This document shows, in pieces, positions 8,804 to 18,262 of a stretch of 54,060 nucleotides of DNA. The stretch is from an uncultured Lachnospiraceae bacterium. Lineage in GTDB: Bacteria; Bacillota; Clostridia; Lachnospirales; Lachnospiraceae. Under the pieces are notes generated by a model. It had not been told where the DNA came from. It saw nothing but the letters and a program-made list of their open reading frames with translations, and made no database searches. Position 1 is the stretch's first letter. Each line of letters opens with the position of its first letter. The stretch spans positions 1-54,060 of the forward strand of contig CAMBKU010000008.1 of NCBI GenBank assembly GCA_945868305.1. Direction: 5' to 3'. A program made the translations under genes and the position numbers.

Positions 8804-10717
8804 TTATTCCATTGTCCACAAACGCTGCAATCTGTTTTTCTGATTATTTTCTTTTTCTAAAAGTGTAATCCAACCCTCCGGTTTTCTGCGAAGTACCTCG
8901 GTAAAAATTTCCCTGTCTATTTCCACAATTTTAGCCTGAGGACTTACCACCGTATAGGTCGTTTTCGCTTCACCGTCAGCAAACAAACTTTCAATTCCGA
9001 AAACACTGCCTTTTTTTACAATCCGTAAAGTCCTTACCATTCCATCCGCAGCCGTCATGCTTTCTTCCATATTTCCGTCACCCAGAATATAAACATTAAA
9101 CAACCTCGATTTTTCCGATACCACAACGTCATTTGACAAATATGTGGCAAACCTGCAGTGTTCGGCAAGCTTCATGATCTCATCCAACGTGATTGATTCA
9201 AAGATTCCTGAATTTTTCAGGTACAATGCAATTTGAACAAGCTTTGTTTTGTATAGTTTCTCCTCATCCGTATCACTCGCCTGTATAAATGTCTTTCGGT
9301 TCAATTTCGCATCATCCGGCATCACAAGCATTGACAGCTCATCTACCAATAGTTCGTGGAGATTTTCCAGAATCGTCTGCATGATACCACTCTTAGATAC
9401 ATAATTTACCATAATACTGTTATCAAATATCTGGTAAGTGATACACAGATTTATGTCAGTTTCATCTGCATGAAAACCACTCACGGTTTTTATATCACTG
9501 TCACCGTTTTCGATATCATTAAGCTCCCCGAATTCCATAAAGCTATGTACCATCCGAAAATATTCCGGATATGAAATATTCGTTGCTCCTTCCACATCTG
9601 AAATCGTACAATTACTGTACGTTGCTGCCTGCTCCAACTGCTTATCAATATCATGCATTCTTTTCGGATTTCCAGAATCTCTCGATATCTTCACAGGAAA
9701 AATATTCATCCTTTCTCCTCTGCCAGCCACCGCCAATATCGGATTCATCTCATTATGATATCTTCCCAAAAGATCTGCCCATGCATATAAAAACAATGCT
9801 TTTACGGACACTTTGTTTCTTTCACAAAAAGTTGTAAGGTTCTGATTCAGTTCTTCTCCGATTTCTTTATAAAGAAAAGTTTTTCCGTCGATTACTTTCC
9901 CCTGAGTACCTGCCTTTCCTTTTTCTCCGGGAATTGTCATACTTTTGCTTATTGGCAACAGCAGTTTCTTCCAATAAGCTATGTTCATTTCCCGAAGTTC
10001 CGTATTCATCTTTCGCACGGTATCTTCATCGATGGAAGTCTCATTCGAATCTTCCGGTTTCATTCCCGCAAATATTTTGTAAAGCATCGACTTTATTCCC
10101 ATAGGATATGCGATATATGGATAGATTGAAATAACCGCCAACATTTCATGCTCCTCCACGAGATATCCCTGAATACGGAATACCGAATCGGTCTCCGCAT
10201 TATATTCACGTCTTGCTTCCGCAGCCAATACGTTTTTCATAAGAAACATCTGTTTATCACGGGCAATATTTCTTATATCATGTATCGGAAATACTTTTTC
10301 TACACTTTCGCATACGACTCTAACTGGTCTTTGCAGTCCCTTGTATAAATAAACTGTACGAAATGTCTCATCACTCTGTATGAATTTCACGTAGTTCTGC
10401 ATGATTTTTTTGATGTCTATGTCACCTCGCAGGCGCCATATGAACTGCCTGTATTCACGTCTTCTGCCCTCATCCCATATCTTAATCATTTCCTCTTGTT
10501 TCTCTGTAAGATAGCTTATGTCGGTCACTTCCGAGCGGACTTTTTCTCTAATCTTTCGAAGCTCCTCATAAGGCATACTTTCTACAATATTTCTCTTTTT
10601 CAGTCTCGCCTTATCAAACACCTGCAAATTCGCAATCATATCATTTCGCTCCTGCGAAAAAGCCCCGCTCAGCCTTGAAACATAATAATTGTATTTTTCA
10701 TCATATCTCTCTGTCAT
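8804..10717 (-). CDS. Condensation-fold protein fused to a C-terminal cyclic-nucleotide-binding domain
   Basis: 637 aa. Residues about 65-480 show the layout of the NRPS condensation/acyltransferase (CAT-like) superfamily: an opening ISYLTEKQEEMIKIW, a FRTVYL segment where C domains have LRT, and a closing part with NISYPEYF and DINLCITYQIFDNSIMV. Where the catalytic HHxxxDG should be, the sequence is IYPYIAYPMGIKSM, with no histidine, so classic catalysis is unlikely. Residues about 515-630 form a cyclic-nucleotide-binding domain (ILGDGNMEES, KKGSVFGIESLF). No carrier or adenylation domain is present. It sits 15 bases after the GGDEF gene and 16 before the phosphatase. It may be a regulatory or binding scaffold; the fold assignment is by eye. 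Confidence 0.65.
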   Translation of the reverse strand: MTERYDEKYNYYVSRLSGAFSQERNDMIANLQVFDKARLKKRNIVESMPYEELRKIREKVRSEVTDISYLTEKQEEMIKIWDEGRRREYRQFIWRLRGDIDIKKIMQNYVKFIQSDETFRTVYLYKGLQRPVRVVCESVEKVFPIHDIRNIARDKQMFLMKNVLAAEARREYNAETDSVFRIQGYLVEEHEMLAVISIYPYIAYPMGIKSMLYKIFAGMKPEDSNETSIDEDTVRKMNTELREMNIAYWKKLLLPISKSMTIPGEKGKAGTQGKVIDGKTFLYKEIGEELNQNLTTFCERNKVSVKALFLYAWADLLGRYHNEMNPILAVAGRGERMNIFPVKISRDSGNPKRMHDIDKQLEQAATYSNCTISDVEGATNISYPEYFRMVHSFMEFGELNDIENGDSDIKTVSGFHADETDINLCITYQIFDNSIMVNYVSKSGIMQTILENLHELLVDELSMLVMPDDAKLNRKTFIQASDTDEEKLYKTKLVQIALYLKNSGIFESITLDEIMKLAEHCRFATYLSNDVVVSEKSRLFNVYILGDGNMEESMTAADGMVRTLRIVKKGSVFGIESLFADGEAKTTYTVVSPQAKIVEIDREIFTEVLRRKPEGWITLLEKENNQKNRLQRLWTME

Positions 10718-10732
10718 TTCTTTTCCTCCTCC

Positions 10733-11878
10733 TTATGCCTTGCTACCTGTCCTAATATCCGGGCAGAATATATAGCGATTTCTTCCCAATTCTTTTGCCG
10801 TATAAAGTGCCGCATCCGCGTTTTCAAAAAGCTCAGAATACTTTCTTCCATTTTCCGGACAAACAGCGACTCCGATACTTGTCCCCAACTGTTGTACTCG
10901 GTCATCCGGTGTCTCAATCTCATGAACACTTGCCAACAGCTTATCCAGACGCGTCGCAAGGTCTTTTTTCATAAATGTTCCCGGCAACCACACCTGAAAT
11001 TCATCGCCGCCAAATCTTCCATATAATTTCGTTTCCGGAAAATTCTCCTGAATACATGCTCCCATAGTACGTAAAACCATATCCCCAAATACATGCCCAT
11101 AATTATCATTCACGCTTTTAAAATAATCTAAATCCATAACAAACAATGCCCCACATTGTCCTGTAGCATCCAGCCCTTCCAAAATTCTACGTTCAAAAGC
11201 TGCCTTCGTCAGGCATCCGGTCAGCTTATCCGTATCCCGTTCTTTCTCAATCTGCCGTTTGTGAAGCATTTCCCGAAGCTTTGTCTGCATAATCCACATA
11301 TGTATGACACTTCCAAGAAAAAAACAGCACAAAGCATTGACCGTGTCGGTGAATGCCAGATAATATGACTTCTGATGAAAATCCACCCAAATAAACAAGC
11401 CGACAACAGCACTGAAATACACAAACACTCTCCAGGGTCTGTCTATAATAAGTAACGGTGCAACAATCATGATTACACAAAAGGTCGTTGCTGAAATATC
11501 ATTACGTATCACCGTATTCAAAATGACCGCATAAACAAGTATCAATGTCATTGCAACATACCAGAGCAGCATGATGAAATGTTTCCCCCGCTTTTTCATG
11601 ATTCTGCAGATTATCTGGATTATAAGAAAACCAATTCCTGCTGCAGCATAAACCTTCCGGTTCGATGTCATTAAATCCGAAAACAAGCTTCCCAGAAAAA
11701 GCCCTGCAAACATCAAGATAAGACAGATTGATGTCGTCCCCAAAGAGCTGCGGTTCTTTTCCCTGACTTCTTCTTCAATCTCCAGATACTCCTGTCTGGC
11801 AACCCCTCCATACAACCAATTGTTCCTATGTTCTTCTTTTACATGCTTCATCTCATTGTGCCCCCAATTTTCTGACAT
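10733..11878 (-). CDS. Membrane diguanylate cyclase (GGDEF)
   Basis: 381 aa. Six or so transmembrane segments span about 45-210, and a GGDEF domain spans about 220-375. The domain begins DKLTGCLTKAAFE and has an intact active site RFGGDEFQVW and the later GVAVCPENG and ADAALYTAKELGRN signatures. It should make cyclic di-GMP from two GTP. No obvious allosteric RxxD site precedes the GGDEF. The first ATG at 11878 has no clear ribosome binding site; an ATG at 11851 has GGGGG nine bases before it and may be the real start. Its position between a chemoreceptor and a nucleotide-binding-domain protein suggests a shared signalling pathway, but the cNMP-type domain downstream is not a known c-di-GMP receptor. 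Confidence 0.9.
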   Translation of the reverse strand: MSENWGHNEMKHVKEEHRNNWLYGGVARQEYLEIEEEVREKNRSSLGTTSICLILMFAGLFLGSLFSDLMTSNRKVYAAAGIGFLIIQIICRIMKKRGKHFIMLLWYVAMTLILVYAVILNTVIRNDISATTFCVIMIVAPLLIIDRPWRVFVYFSAVVGLFIWVDFHQKSYYLAFTDTVNALCCFFLGSVIHMWIMQTKLREMLHKRQIEKERDTDKLTGCLTKAAFERRILEGLDATGQCGALFVMDLDYFKSVNDNYGHVFGDMVLRTMGACIQENFPETKLYGRFGGDEFQVWLPGTFMKKDLATRLDKLLASVHEIETPDDRVQQLGTSIGVAVCPENGRKYSELFENADAALYTAKELGRNRYIFCPDIRTGSKA

Positions 11879-11892
11879 ATTTGAACAATTCG

Positions 11893-13632
11893 TTAGATTT
11901 TGAACATTCGTGTCTCCTGTTCAAGCTTTTCTGCAATTCTATTTAAATCATTTGCATTATCTGATATGTCCAATATAATGTTGCTAACCTGAGTTACTGA
12001 GGCAGAAGTTTCCTCACTGCTGGCCGCATTTTCTTCTGCAATGGCAGAAAGATTTTGAACACCATCTATCATCCGTTCTCTTGCTATGTTCAGATTTTCT
12101 ATCTTTCCCCCAATCCGTGCCATACTATCAAGGGCTGCCTTGATTCCAACATTTACTTCTTCAAACATACTTTCTGTACTTTCCATTTTTTGTGTCTGAA
12201 TGTCCATATTTTCCTGAACAACCTGCATAGTATCAACGGCTTTCTTAGAATCAGCAATCAGCATACCGATAATTTCCTGTATTTTCTGGGCTGATTTGCT
12301 GGACTGCTCTGCCAGTTTCTGAATCTGTGCCGCAACTACCGCAAACCCTCTTCCCTGTTCTCCTGCTCTTGCCGCCTCAATAGACGCATTTAAGGATAAC
12401 AGGTTGGTTTCCTCCGCAATAGATGTAATTATGTCTGTCGCTTCCTGAATTTTTAATGCAGATTCATTCGTAACATTGGTCTGCTCGGAAATTTCCCGAA
12501 TAGAGGCTTTTGCTTTATTATTTACATCGATCAATTCACTTAAAATCTGCTGTGCCTGAACACTGGAAGAACCCACCTGCTGGGAATTTTCTTTTAGATT
12601 TTCCATCTCATCAGCTGTTTCACTGATCATATTACCCATTTCTACGACATTTTCTGTCGTATCTTGTGTTTCTTCTGCCTGATTGGTAGCCCCTGCGGCA
12701 ATATCCGACACGGCATTTTCTACTTGTTCTACCGTACTTGCTGTTTCTTTTGCATCGCCATTCAATCGCTTTGATGCATCAAACAACTGATTACTACTCT
12801 CCTGGATGGATGCCACTACTTTGATCAGTTCCTGGCAAAGCAGTAGAACAGCATTCCCGATAACGCCAGTTTCATCCTTGCGTGTTGCCAGTTTCTCCAC
12901 ATTTTCATCCGGTGTAAAATCCAAATCTGCCATTTTAGAAATACTCTCTGCCGCATCTTCTATCGGGCGTACAAATCTTTTTGTCACAAAATATCCGATG
13001 ATGACAAAAACAGTGGAAACACACAGCATGATGACAATACTGATTCCACATGCTTTTTTAATCGGTGCCATAATTTCGCTCTCATCGGCACATACAACAA
13101 CAACCGCACTATCATCTTTTGTCACATAGTATGCCGAATATTTGTTTGCACCACCAAATTCATAGGTCACTACTTCGGCTTCTGGATATTTTCCTGCTTC
13201 CATCTGTGAAACAACATTCTTAACCACCGTATTCTCAACCGGCTGTCCGACTTTGCTTTCTGTCGGATGATACAACATTGTACCGTCTTTTTTTACTATG
13301 TATACATAACTGGAATCAGTTCCTTCCAAGCCCACACTGGAAAATACAGGCTGTAATGAGTCATAGTTCAAAGCATTATCAAAACCTTTTTCTTCAATCA
13401 TACTTTCTAAAATTGTACCGTTACTTACCGTCAAATCCAGCATATAATTATGCGTTTCATTTTTCAAAATCTTTCCCGTATATGGTACAAACACCAGCAA
13501 AATAACCGCGGCAGATAAATACACCGACAATCCTACTAAAATCATAATCTTTGCTTTTATCGAATGATTAAAATCTACTGCACCTTTTCCCTTTTTGGTA
13601 ATTTTGTTTTCACTCACTTTTTTCATAATCAT
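11893..13632 (-). CDS. Methyl-accepting chemotaxis protein with Cache sensor
   Basis: 579 aa. It has a short cytoplasmic N-tail, a transmembrane helix about 26-50 and an extracellular Cache-like domain about 55-190 ([31 protein letters not shown]). A second helix about 195-217 and a HAMP region about 218-275 follow. The long coiled signalling domain has the conserved hairpin tip [20 protein letters not shown]. It would relay ligand binding to CheA/CheW, or to another partner, at the inner face of the membrane. It is the first gene of the row running to the left window edge. AGAGG lies about 13 bases before the first ATG; an ATG two codons on is also possible. Ligand unknown. Confidence 0.93.
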   Translation of the reverse strand: MIMKKVSENKITKKGKGAVDFNHSIKAKIMILVGLSVYLSAAVILLVFVPYTGKILKNETHNYMLDLTVSNGTILESMIEEKGFDNALNYDSLQPVFSSVGLEGTDSSYVYIVKKDGTMLYHPTESKVGQPVENTVVKNVVSQMEAGKYPEAEVVTYEFGGANKYSAYYVTKDDSAVVVVCADESEIMAPIKKACGISIVIMLCVSTVFVIIGYFVTKRFVRPIEDAAESISKMADLDFTPDENVEKLATRKDETGVIGNAVLLLCQELIKVVASIQESSNQLFDASKRLNGDAKETASTVEQVENAVSDIAAGATNQAEETQDTTENVVEMGNMISETADEMENLKENSQQVGSSSVQAQQILSELIDVNNKAKASIREISEQTNVTNESALKIQEATDIITSIAEETNLLSLNASIEAARAGEQGRGFAVVAAQIQKLAEQSSKSAQKIQEIIGMLIADSKKAVDTMQVVQENMDIQTQKMESTESMFEEVNVGIKAALDSMARIGGKIENLNIARERMIDGVQNLSAIAEENAASSEETSASVTQVSNIILDISDNANDLNRIAEKLEQETRMFKI

Positions 13633-13664
13633 TAACTTTTCGCGACCTCTTTTCTGTCAAAATC

Positions 13665-13693
13665 ATTATAAATAATGAATTTAGATAATTATA
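13665..13693 (-). promoter_or_regulatory. Candidate promoter region before the chemoreceptor gene
   Basis: On the minus strand, two TATAAT boxes lie at 13693-13688 and 13670-13665, in the 178-base gap before the chemoreceptor gene. Neither has a good TTGACA partner at 16-18 bases, so only the -10 elements are supported. The rest of the gap holds the terminator of the upstream regulator gene and AT-rich sequence. Confidence 0.3.
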
Positions 13694-13756
13694 GCAAACA
13701 ATGTGCAACAAAAGTGGCACAAGCAGACACACTTTTTAGAATTTTTGGAATTATTT

Positions 13757-13798
13757 AAAAAAATCCCGTTCTGCTTTTTAGGCAAAACGGGATTTTTT
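13757..13798 (-). terminator. Rho-independent terminator after the response regulator
   Basis: An inverted repeat AAAAAATCCCGTT / AACGGGATTTTTT with a short loop containing GCTTTTTAGGC. A T-tract is present on both strands. It ends the kinase-kinase-regulator transcript and could work in both directions. Confidence 0.85.
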
Positions 13799-13811
13799 CC
13801 CCAAAAGATTT

Positions 13812-14606
13812 CTATTCATCCGTATTTTGAAGACTGCCCACAGTCATCTCCGCCCAACTGTACTGCTTCATGTATTCTCCATGATAGCTGTTGATGACCG
13901 CTACTTCTCCTTTCAGGTAGCGATAGTAATCGCAATCTACTCTGGACAGATTGACATAATAACAGTCCCTTTCGTGCATTAAAACCTCCGGCAGATTACA
14001 GTCTTTCAATGTCTTTCTGATATCACTTGCAAGGGTACGGATATAACTTTTCTTTTTGGCAGAATCCACTTCTTCTTCAAACAGCGCGGTCCTAAGATCA
14101 TTGGTCCTTACCTTCGCCCCCCGCTGATCCACCAGATAAGCAAAAAATTCCTTGCTTTTCTCTCTGGAAAATTTTATCTGTTCTCCCTTATAAAAACACT
14201 CAAAATTTCCGAAGCACTGTATCGTCAGTTTATCATCTTCATGGCTGACTGGATAACGGAGATGTTTTAAAGCTTTTTCCAGGATACTTTTCTGCACCGG
14301 TTTTAAAAGGTAACCACTGACATACATGTCCCAGGCATCCCCCATATAGTCGGAATAAGCTGTTACAAATACAATATTCACCTCCGGCTGAATGTCTTTT
14401 AAACGCTTTGCAAGTTCAAGTCCATTCATTTCCGGCATATCAATGTCCAAAAATACAACGTAAAGCACATTCTCTCTCGCATACTCCAACGCATCAAGAT
14501 AGTTATCTGCACAAAAAATTTCTGATCCTTCCGGAAAAATTTCTTTTCCCATTCTCTCCATATCTCTGAGTGCAAGTGGTTCATCATCTACAAGCAGGTA
14601 TTTCAT
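13812..14606 (-). CDS. Response regulator, REC plus SARP-like (Trans_reg_C/BTAD) output
   Basis: 264 aa. The receiver domain covers 1-120 with acidic D7/D8, phospho-acceptor D54 in VFLDIDMP, and the conserved K in GYLLKPV. Residues about 125-235 form a winged-helix plus a short BTAD-like segment (IQCFGNFECFYKGE, SREKSKEFFAYLVDQRG, SYIRTLASDIRKTLK), as in SARP-type regulators. It is expected to be phosphorylated by one or both of the histidine kinases encoded directly upstream; its start is one base past the stop of the nearer kinase. AAGGAGA precedes the ATG. A strong terminator follows. Target genes are not evident. Confidence 0.9.
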   Translation of the reverse strand: MKYLLVDDEPLALRDMERMGKEIFPEGSEIFCADNYLDALEYARENVLYVVFLDIDMPEMNGLELAKRLKDIQPEVNIVFVTAYSDYMGDAWDMYVSGYLLKPVQKSILEKALKHLRYPVSHEDDKLTIQCFGNFECFYKGEQIKFSREKSKEFFAYLVDQRGAKVRTNDLRTALFEEEVDSAKKKSYIRTLASDIRKTLKDCNLPEVLMHERDCYYVNLSRVDCDYYRYLKGEVAVINSYHGEYMKQYSWAEMTVGSLQNTDE

Positions 14607-14607
14607 A

Positions 14608-16419
14608 TCATCTCTCCTTCTGCCCTTTTTCCCGTCCGTTCTTTTTTACATTCTTTGGAATACGAATTGTTACTGTAGTTCCCTGTCCCGGTACACTTTC
14701 CACCTCCAGGCTCCCATTACACATAAGCTGCAACCGCTTTTCTACATTCTGCAAACCCACATGAACCTTTCCGTCATCCTTTTGCCCGGTTACATCAAAA
14801 CCAACTCCATCATCGGCAATAATAACGATATATCCTTTTTCATCCTCAAATGACTTTATTGCCACACTTCCCGCTGTGCGCTTTTTCCTGATTCCATGCC
14901 GTATTGCATTTTCCACAATCGGCTGCACGCTCATCGGTGGAAGCATAAAATTTTCCGCTTTTATCTCTTTTTCTACCTTTATCTTATTCTCAAACCTCTG
15001 TTGCTCCAGATAGAGGTAATTATCCACAAATTCCATTTCTTTCTGAAAAGAAATGCACTGCTTTTTATCCATTGTTTCCAGGCTTCCGCGCAAATAACCA
15101 GAAAACTTATCTATGGCTTCAACTGCCTTTCGGCTATCCTCTACGCACAAACTTCGAATTGCAGCCAGTGCATTGTACATAAAATGCGGCTGTATCTGGC
15201 TCATGGCAAGAACAATTCTGCTGTTCTTTAGCTCCTCCTCCAGTCTTTTCGCCTTTATGGATGCCTGATGGTTTACAGCAATCATCTTCACTGCCCTTAC
15301 AAGCTGAAACACAAAAAGTAGAATAAAGACCACTTTCAAAGCAATGCCACCTATCCCAAAACCTATACGGGCATTCACCAGCTCAAACAATCCCGCAACC
15401 AGCAATATGATATACGAATCAAGCAATACCCTGTCTGTCTTCGTATGCTGACGGTATTCCAACACACACAATCCAAACAGCACAAAAATTATTCCGCCCT
15501 GTATAACTGCCCAATATGATCCGGTATCATAAAAAGCCACAACCCCCACAATCGATAATAGGAACAGAATCCCGGTCACAGTTCCCTGCCCAAGCATAAG
15601 ATACTCTGCTATTTTTCGTCGCCCTTCTGTAAGTGTTTTTCGGATACAATCTGTAAGTTCCAGACTGCCAAACATAATACAGCACTGCCGTACACAGGTG
15701 TTGAATACAATCAGGTTACTATGAAAACATATATCTACCGTATCCATCAGTATATATCCACCCATAAACAATGACAAAATCCCCATACTCCACAACAGAC
15801 TTCCAGAAGGAATCCTGTGTGCCAGATAACCCAATGCCATACCAAGTAATGCCACAGAAACGACCAGGATAAAAATTCCTGCTATTTGGTAAGGCAGACT
15901 CTCCTGATTCAGATGCTCCTGTAGTGTCTTATCTCCACCAAAGTGCAAGGATTTTAAAAATTGATTATACGCTCCGGCATTGCCATACTGATGCGGATTA
16001 TGCAGACGAATCTCTATTCCATCATCCTCCGACAGTTCTTCACTAAACCAACTGCTCCAGTAGCTTCCGCACATCATTTCCGGCACATCATCTCCTGTCC
16101 TTCCAGAACAGAAAACTTCCTCACCGTTGACCGATACCGTCACACCAATATGATTCAAATAAAAACTGACACATAATGGAAGCTGATCCTTAAACCTTCC
16201 CCGCAATACAAGATCACCGTCAAAGGCTGAAAATCTTGTATTTTTTTCCAGCTGCTGCCACTCACTTTCTCCAAGTCTATACTCGCCGACAAACTCTGTC
16301 TCCAGTACAAATGCCGGTGATGCCTGATTCGTAGATGTACACATTTGAAACAACAACACTCCTGCCAGAAACAGCAAAGCTATGTATCCAATGATATACC
16401 ATCGTAACTTTTTCAACAT
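14608..16419 (-). CDS. 7TM-type sensor histidine kinase (LytS/HisKA_7TM class), copy B
   Basis: 603 aa from the chosen ATG. A first membrane helix (about 5-23) is followed by an extracellular beta-rich domain (about 30-165, 7TMR-DISM-extracellular-like). Seven or so membrane helices (about 170-385) precede a cytoplasmic kinase part. The phospho-acceptor lies in SQIQPHFMYNALAAI; the N-box and G-boxes are PIVENAIRHGIRKK, IADDGVGFD and GTTVTIRI. ATG at 16419 with GGGGG five bases before it is preferred; a TTG at 16431 also has an AAGGG. It is a paralogue of 16452-18215 and lies 32 bases downstream of it. The ligand is unknown. Confidence 0.9.
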   Translation of the reverse strand: MLKKLRWYIIGYIALLFLAGVLLFQMCTSTNQASPAFVLETEFVGEYRLGESEWQQLEKNTRFSAFDGDLVLRGRFKDQLPLCVSFYLNHIGVTVSVNGEEVFCSGRTGDDVPEMMCGSYWSSWFSEELSEDDGIEIRLHNPHQYGNAGAYNQFLKSLHFGGDKTLQEHLNQESLPYQIAGIFILVVSVALLGMALGYLAHRIPSGSLLWSMGILSLFMGGYILMDTVDICFHSNLIVFNTCVRQCCIMFGSLELTDCIRKTLTEGRRKIAEYLMLGQGTVTGILFLLSIVGVVAFYDTGSYWAVIQGGIIFVLFGLCVLEYRQHTKTDRVLLDSYIILLVAGLFELVNARIGFGIGGIALKVVFILLFVFQLVRAVKMIAVNHQASIKAKRLEEELKNSRIVLAMSQIQPHFMYNALAAIRSLCVEDSRKAVEAIDKFSGYLRGSLETMDKKQCISFQKEMEFVDNYLYLEQQRFENKIKVEKEIKAENFMLPPMSVQPIVENAIRHGIRKKRTAGSVAIKSFEDEKGYIVIIADDGVGFDVTGQKDDGKVHVGLQNVEKRLQLMCNGSLEVESVPGQGTTVTIRIPKNVKKNGREKGQKER

Positions 16420-16451
16420 ATCATCCCCCAATTTTTTACCCTTCTGCTTTT

Positions 16452-18215
16452 CTATACGTTTTCTGCTGATATATCATTTTTCGGTATTTTAATCAATACC
16501 TGCGTTCCCTCTCCCGGCGTACTGCTTATTTCCAATTTGCCATGGCACATCATTTCTAACCTGCTTCTTACATTTGTAATTCCTACATGGCTTTCATCCA
16601 TATTGTCTAATTTCTTCACATCAAAACCCACACCATCATCCTCAATCTGTACCACGTAATAATCCGTATCCCTATAGGAGGAAATCACCACACTACCGCC
16701 TTCTAATTTCTGCCTTACACCATGTCTTACCGCATTTTCTACCATCGGCTGAACACTTAAAGAAGGAAGAAAAAAATCTCTTTCCTGAATATTATAGACA
16801 ATCTGTAATTTATCTCCAAACCGTTTCTGCTCCAGATATAAATAATTTTTTACATGATTCAGCTCATTTTCAAAAAGGATGCGTTTCCCCTCTTTTAAGG
16901 AATCCATACTTCCTCTTAAATAACCCGCAAAATGATCTAACGCCTCCTCTGCTTCATCCCCATCCTTTTTACAAAGTGATTTAATAACCGTCAGGCTATT
17001 GAACAAAAAATGCGGTTGAATCTGACTTAACAAAATCGCTATTCGATTGGATGCCAGCGCTGCCTCCTGCTCTTTTAACTTCTTATCCTGTTCCATATAA
17101 TCGAACAGCATTGCTATCCCTGTGAAGATTATGTAACATAAAAAAGCAGACAACGTAAAAATCAAACCGGAAGAATTCCCCTTTACATAATATGCAATGG
17201 TATCTGCAACTACACCTGTTACACATATGATAGAAAATTTTCTTCCGATATGCTCATTTTCTTTTTTCTTACATTTTATTTTTTCATACAAAATACTGCC
17301 TATCATCACCACGCAACCCATCAAAAGCATTCCATGAGTAACAAGAAGATTTTCCCTGAAGTCCGCCTTCTGAGATATCTGTAATATAATCTGAATCAGG
17401 CATACTGCTGCCATCATAAGACAACAGACATCAAAAAGCCGACGTACTTTTTCTGAAAAACGTTTTTGCATAGACCTTATCAGAGGAATCATTCCAAGCA
17501 TAAGCATGGCAATCGATGTATAAAACAGGAATACCGGTTTATCCGGCAAAAGAAACGGTGTTGTTCTTGTATCCGTCAGTCTCCATAAACCCATCATCAC
17601 GGAAAAACAGCCAAGTGCAAACAAACCTGCTCCCTGCCTGTTCTTTCTATAATAATTATATATGGATACCACAGCAAAAACTGTTCCGGCGAAAACAGCC
17701 ATCCCCCCCAGTATCAACTGCGACAGATCACTTTTTAACCTTTTCAGATAAATCTGATGCTGAGATCCTATGTAAAAATCGACAGCTCTGTCTTTGCAAT
17801 TCTCATAAACCGGAGTTATCTCCACACAGATTTCTTTTCCTGCATCCTCCGGATATAAGGGAATCATAATCCAGTTGCTTCCCGTAGTTTTTGTAATCTG
17901 ATTTTGTTTTGCAGGCATCAGGCTGTATACAACTTTTCCGTCAACGGAAACCTCTGCATACTGATGCACCACATAAAATGCAAGACAAGTATCTCCCTTT
18001 GGTGTATCTTCTACCATCCAGCTATACCTCTTTTTCACGCCCAGGGGTGTCTTGACATCTTTTATCTCCCAACAGGAATAATCTTCTATCTGTCGTGATT
18101 CTACATTTTTTCTTTCCTGATATACCTCAATATTATCTACCACTCCAAGATATAGCAGCAGCAGAAACATTGCAAAGCCAGTCAGCCCGCAAATTACAAA
18201 CGATATCTTTTTCAT
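16452..18215 (-). CDS. 7TM-type sensor histidine kinase (LytS/HisKA_7TM class), copy A
   Basis: 587 aa with the same architecture as the next gene. It has a membrane helix (about 6-26), an extracellular domain (about 30-160), a seven-helix block (about 165-375), and a HisKA_7TM/HATPase kinase with SQIQPHFLFNSLTVI, PMVENAVRHGVRQK, IEDDGVGFD and GTQVLIKIPKN. AGGAGA precedes the ATG. It is the first gene of a kinase-kinase-regulator set. The gap from pyrD is only 47 bases with no terminator seen, so some read-through from the pyrimidine operon is possible. Two kinases for one regulator suggests either a heteromeric sensor or two inputs. Confidence 0.9.
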   Translation of the reverse strand: MKKISFVICGLTGFAMFLLLLYLGVVDNIEVYQERKNVESRQIEDYSCWEIKDVKTPLGVKKRYSWMVEDTPKGDTCLAFYVVHQYAEVSVDGKVVYSLMPAKQNQITKTTGSNWIMIPLYPEDAGKEICVEITPVYENCKDRAVDFYIGSQHQIYLKRLKSDLSQLILGGMAVFAGTVFAVVSIYNYYRKNRQGAGLFALGCFSVMMGLWRLTDTRTTPFLLPDKPVFLFYTSIAMLMLGMIPLIRSMQKRFSEKVRRLFDVCCLMMAAVCLIQIILQISQKADFRENLLVTHGMLLMGCVVMIGSILYEKIKCKKKENEHIGRKFSIICVTGVVADTIAYYVKGNSSGLIFTLSAFLCYIIFTGIAMLFDYMEQDKKLKEQEAALASNRIAILLSQIQPHFLFNSLTVIKSLCKKDGDEAEEALDHFAGYLRGSMDSLKEGKRILFENELNHVKNYLYLEQKRFGDKLQIVYNIQERDFFLPSLSVQPMVENAVRHGVRQKLEGGSVVISSYRDTDYYVVQIEDDGVGFDVKKLDNMDESHVGITNVRSRLEMMCHGKLEISSTPGEGTQVLIKIPKNDISAENV

Positions 18216-18262
18216 ATCTATTCACTTGTCTCCTATGCTTAAACCCGTCCTGCTGCGCTTTT

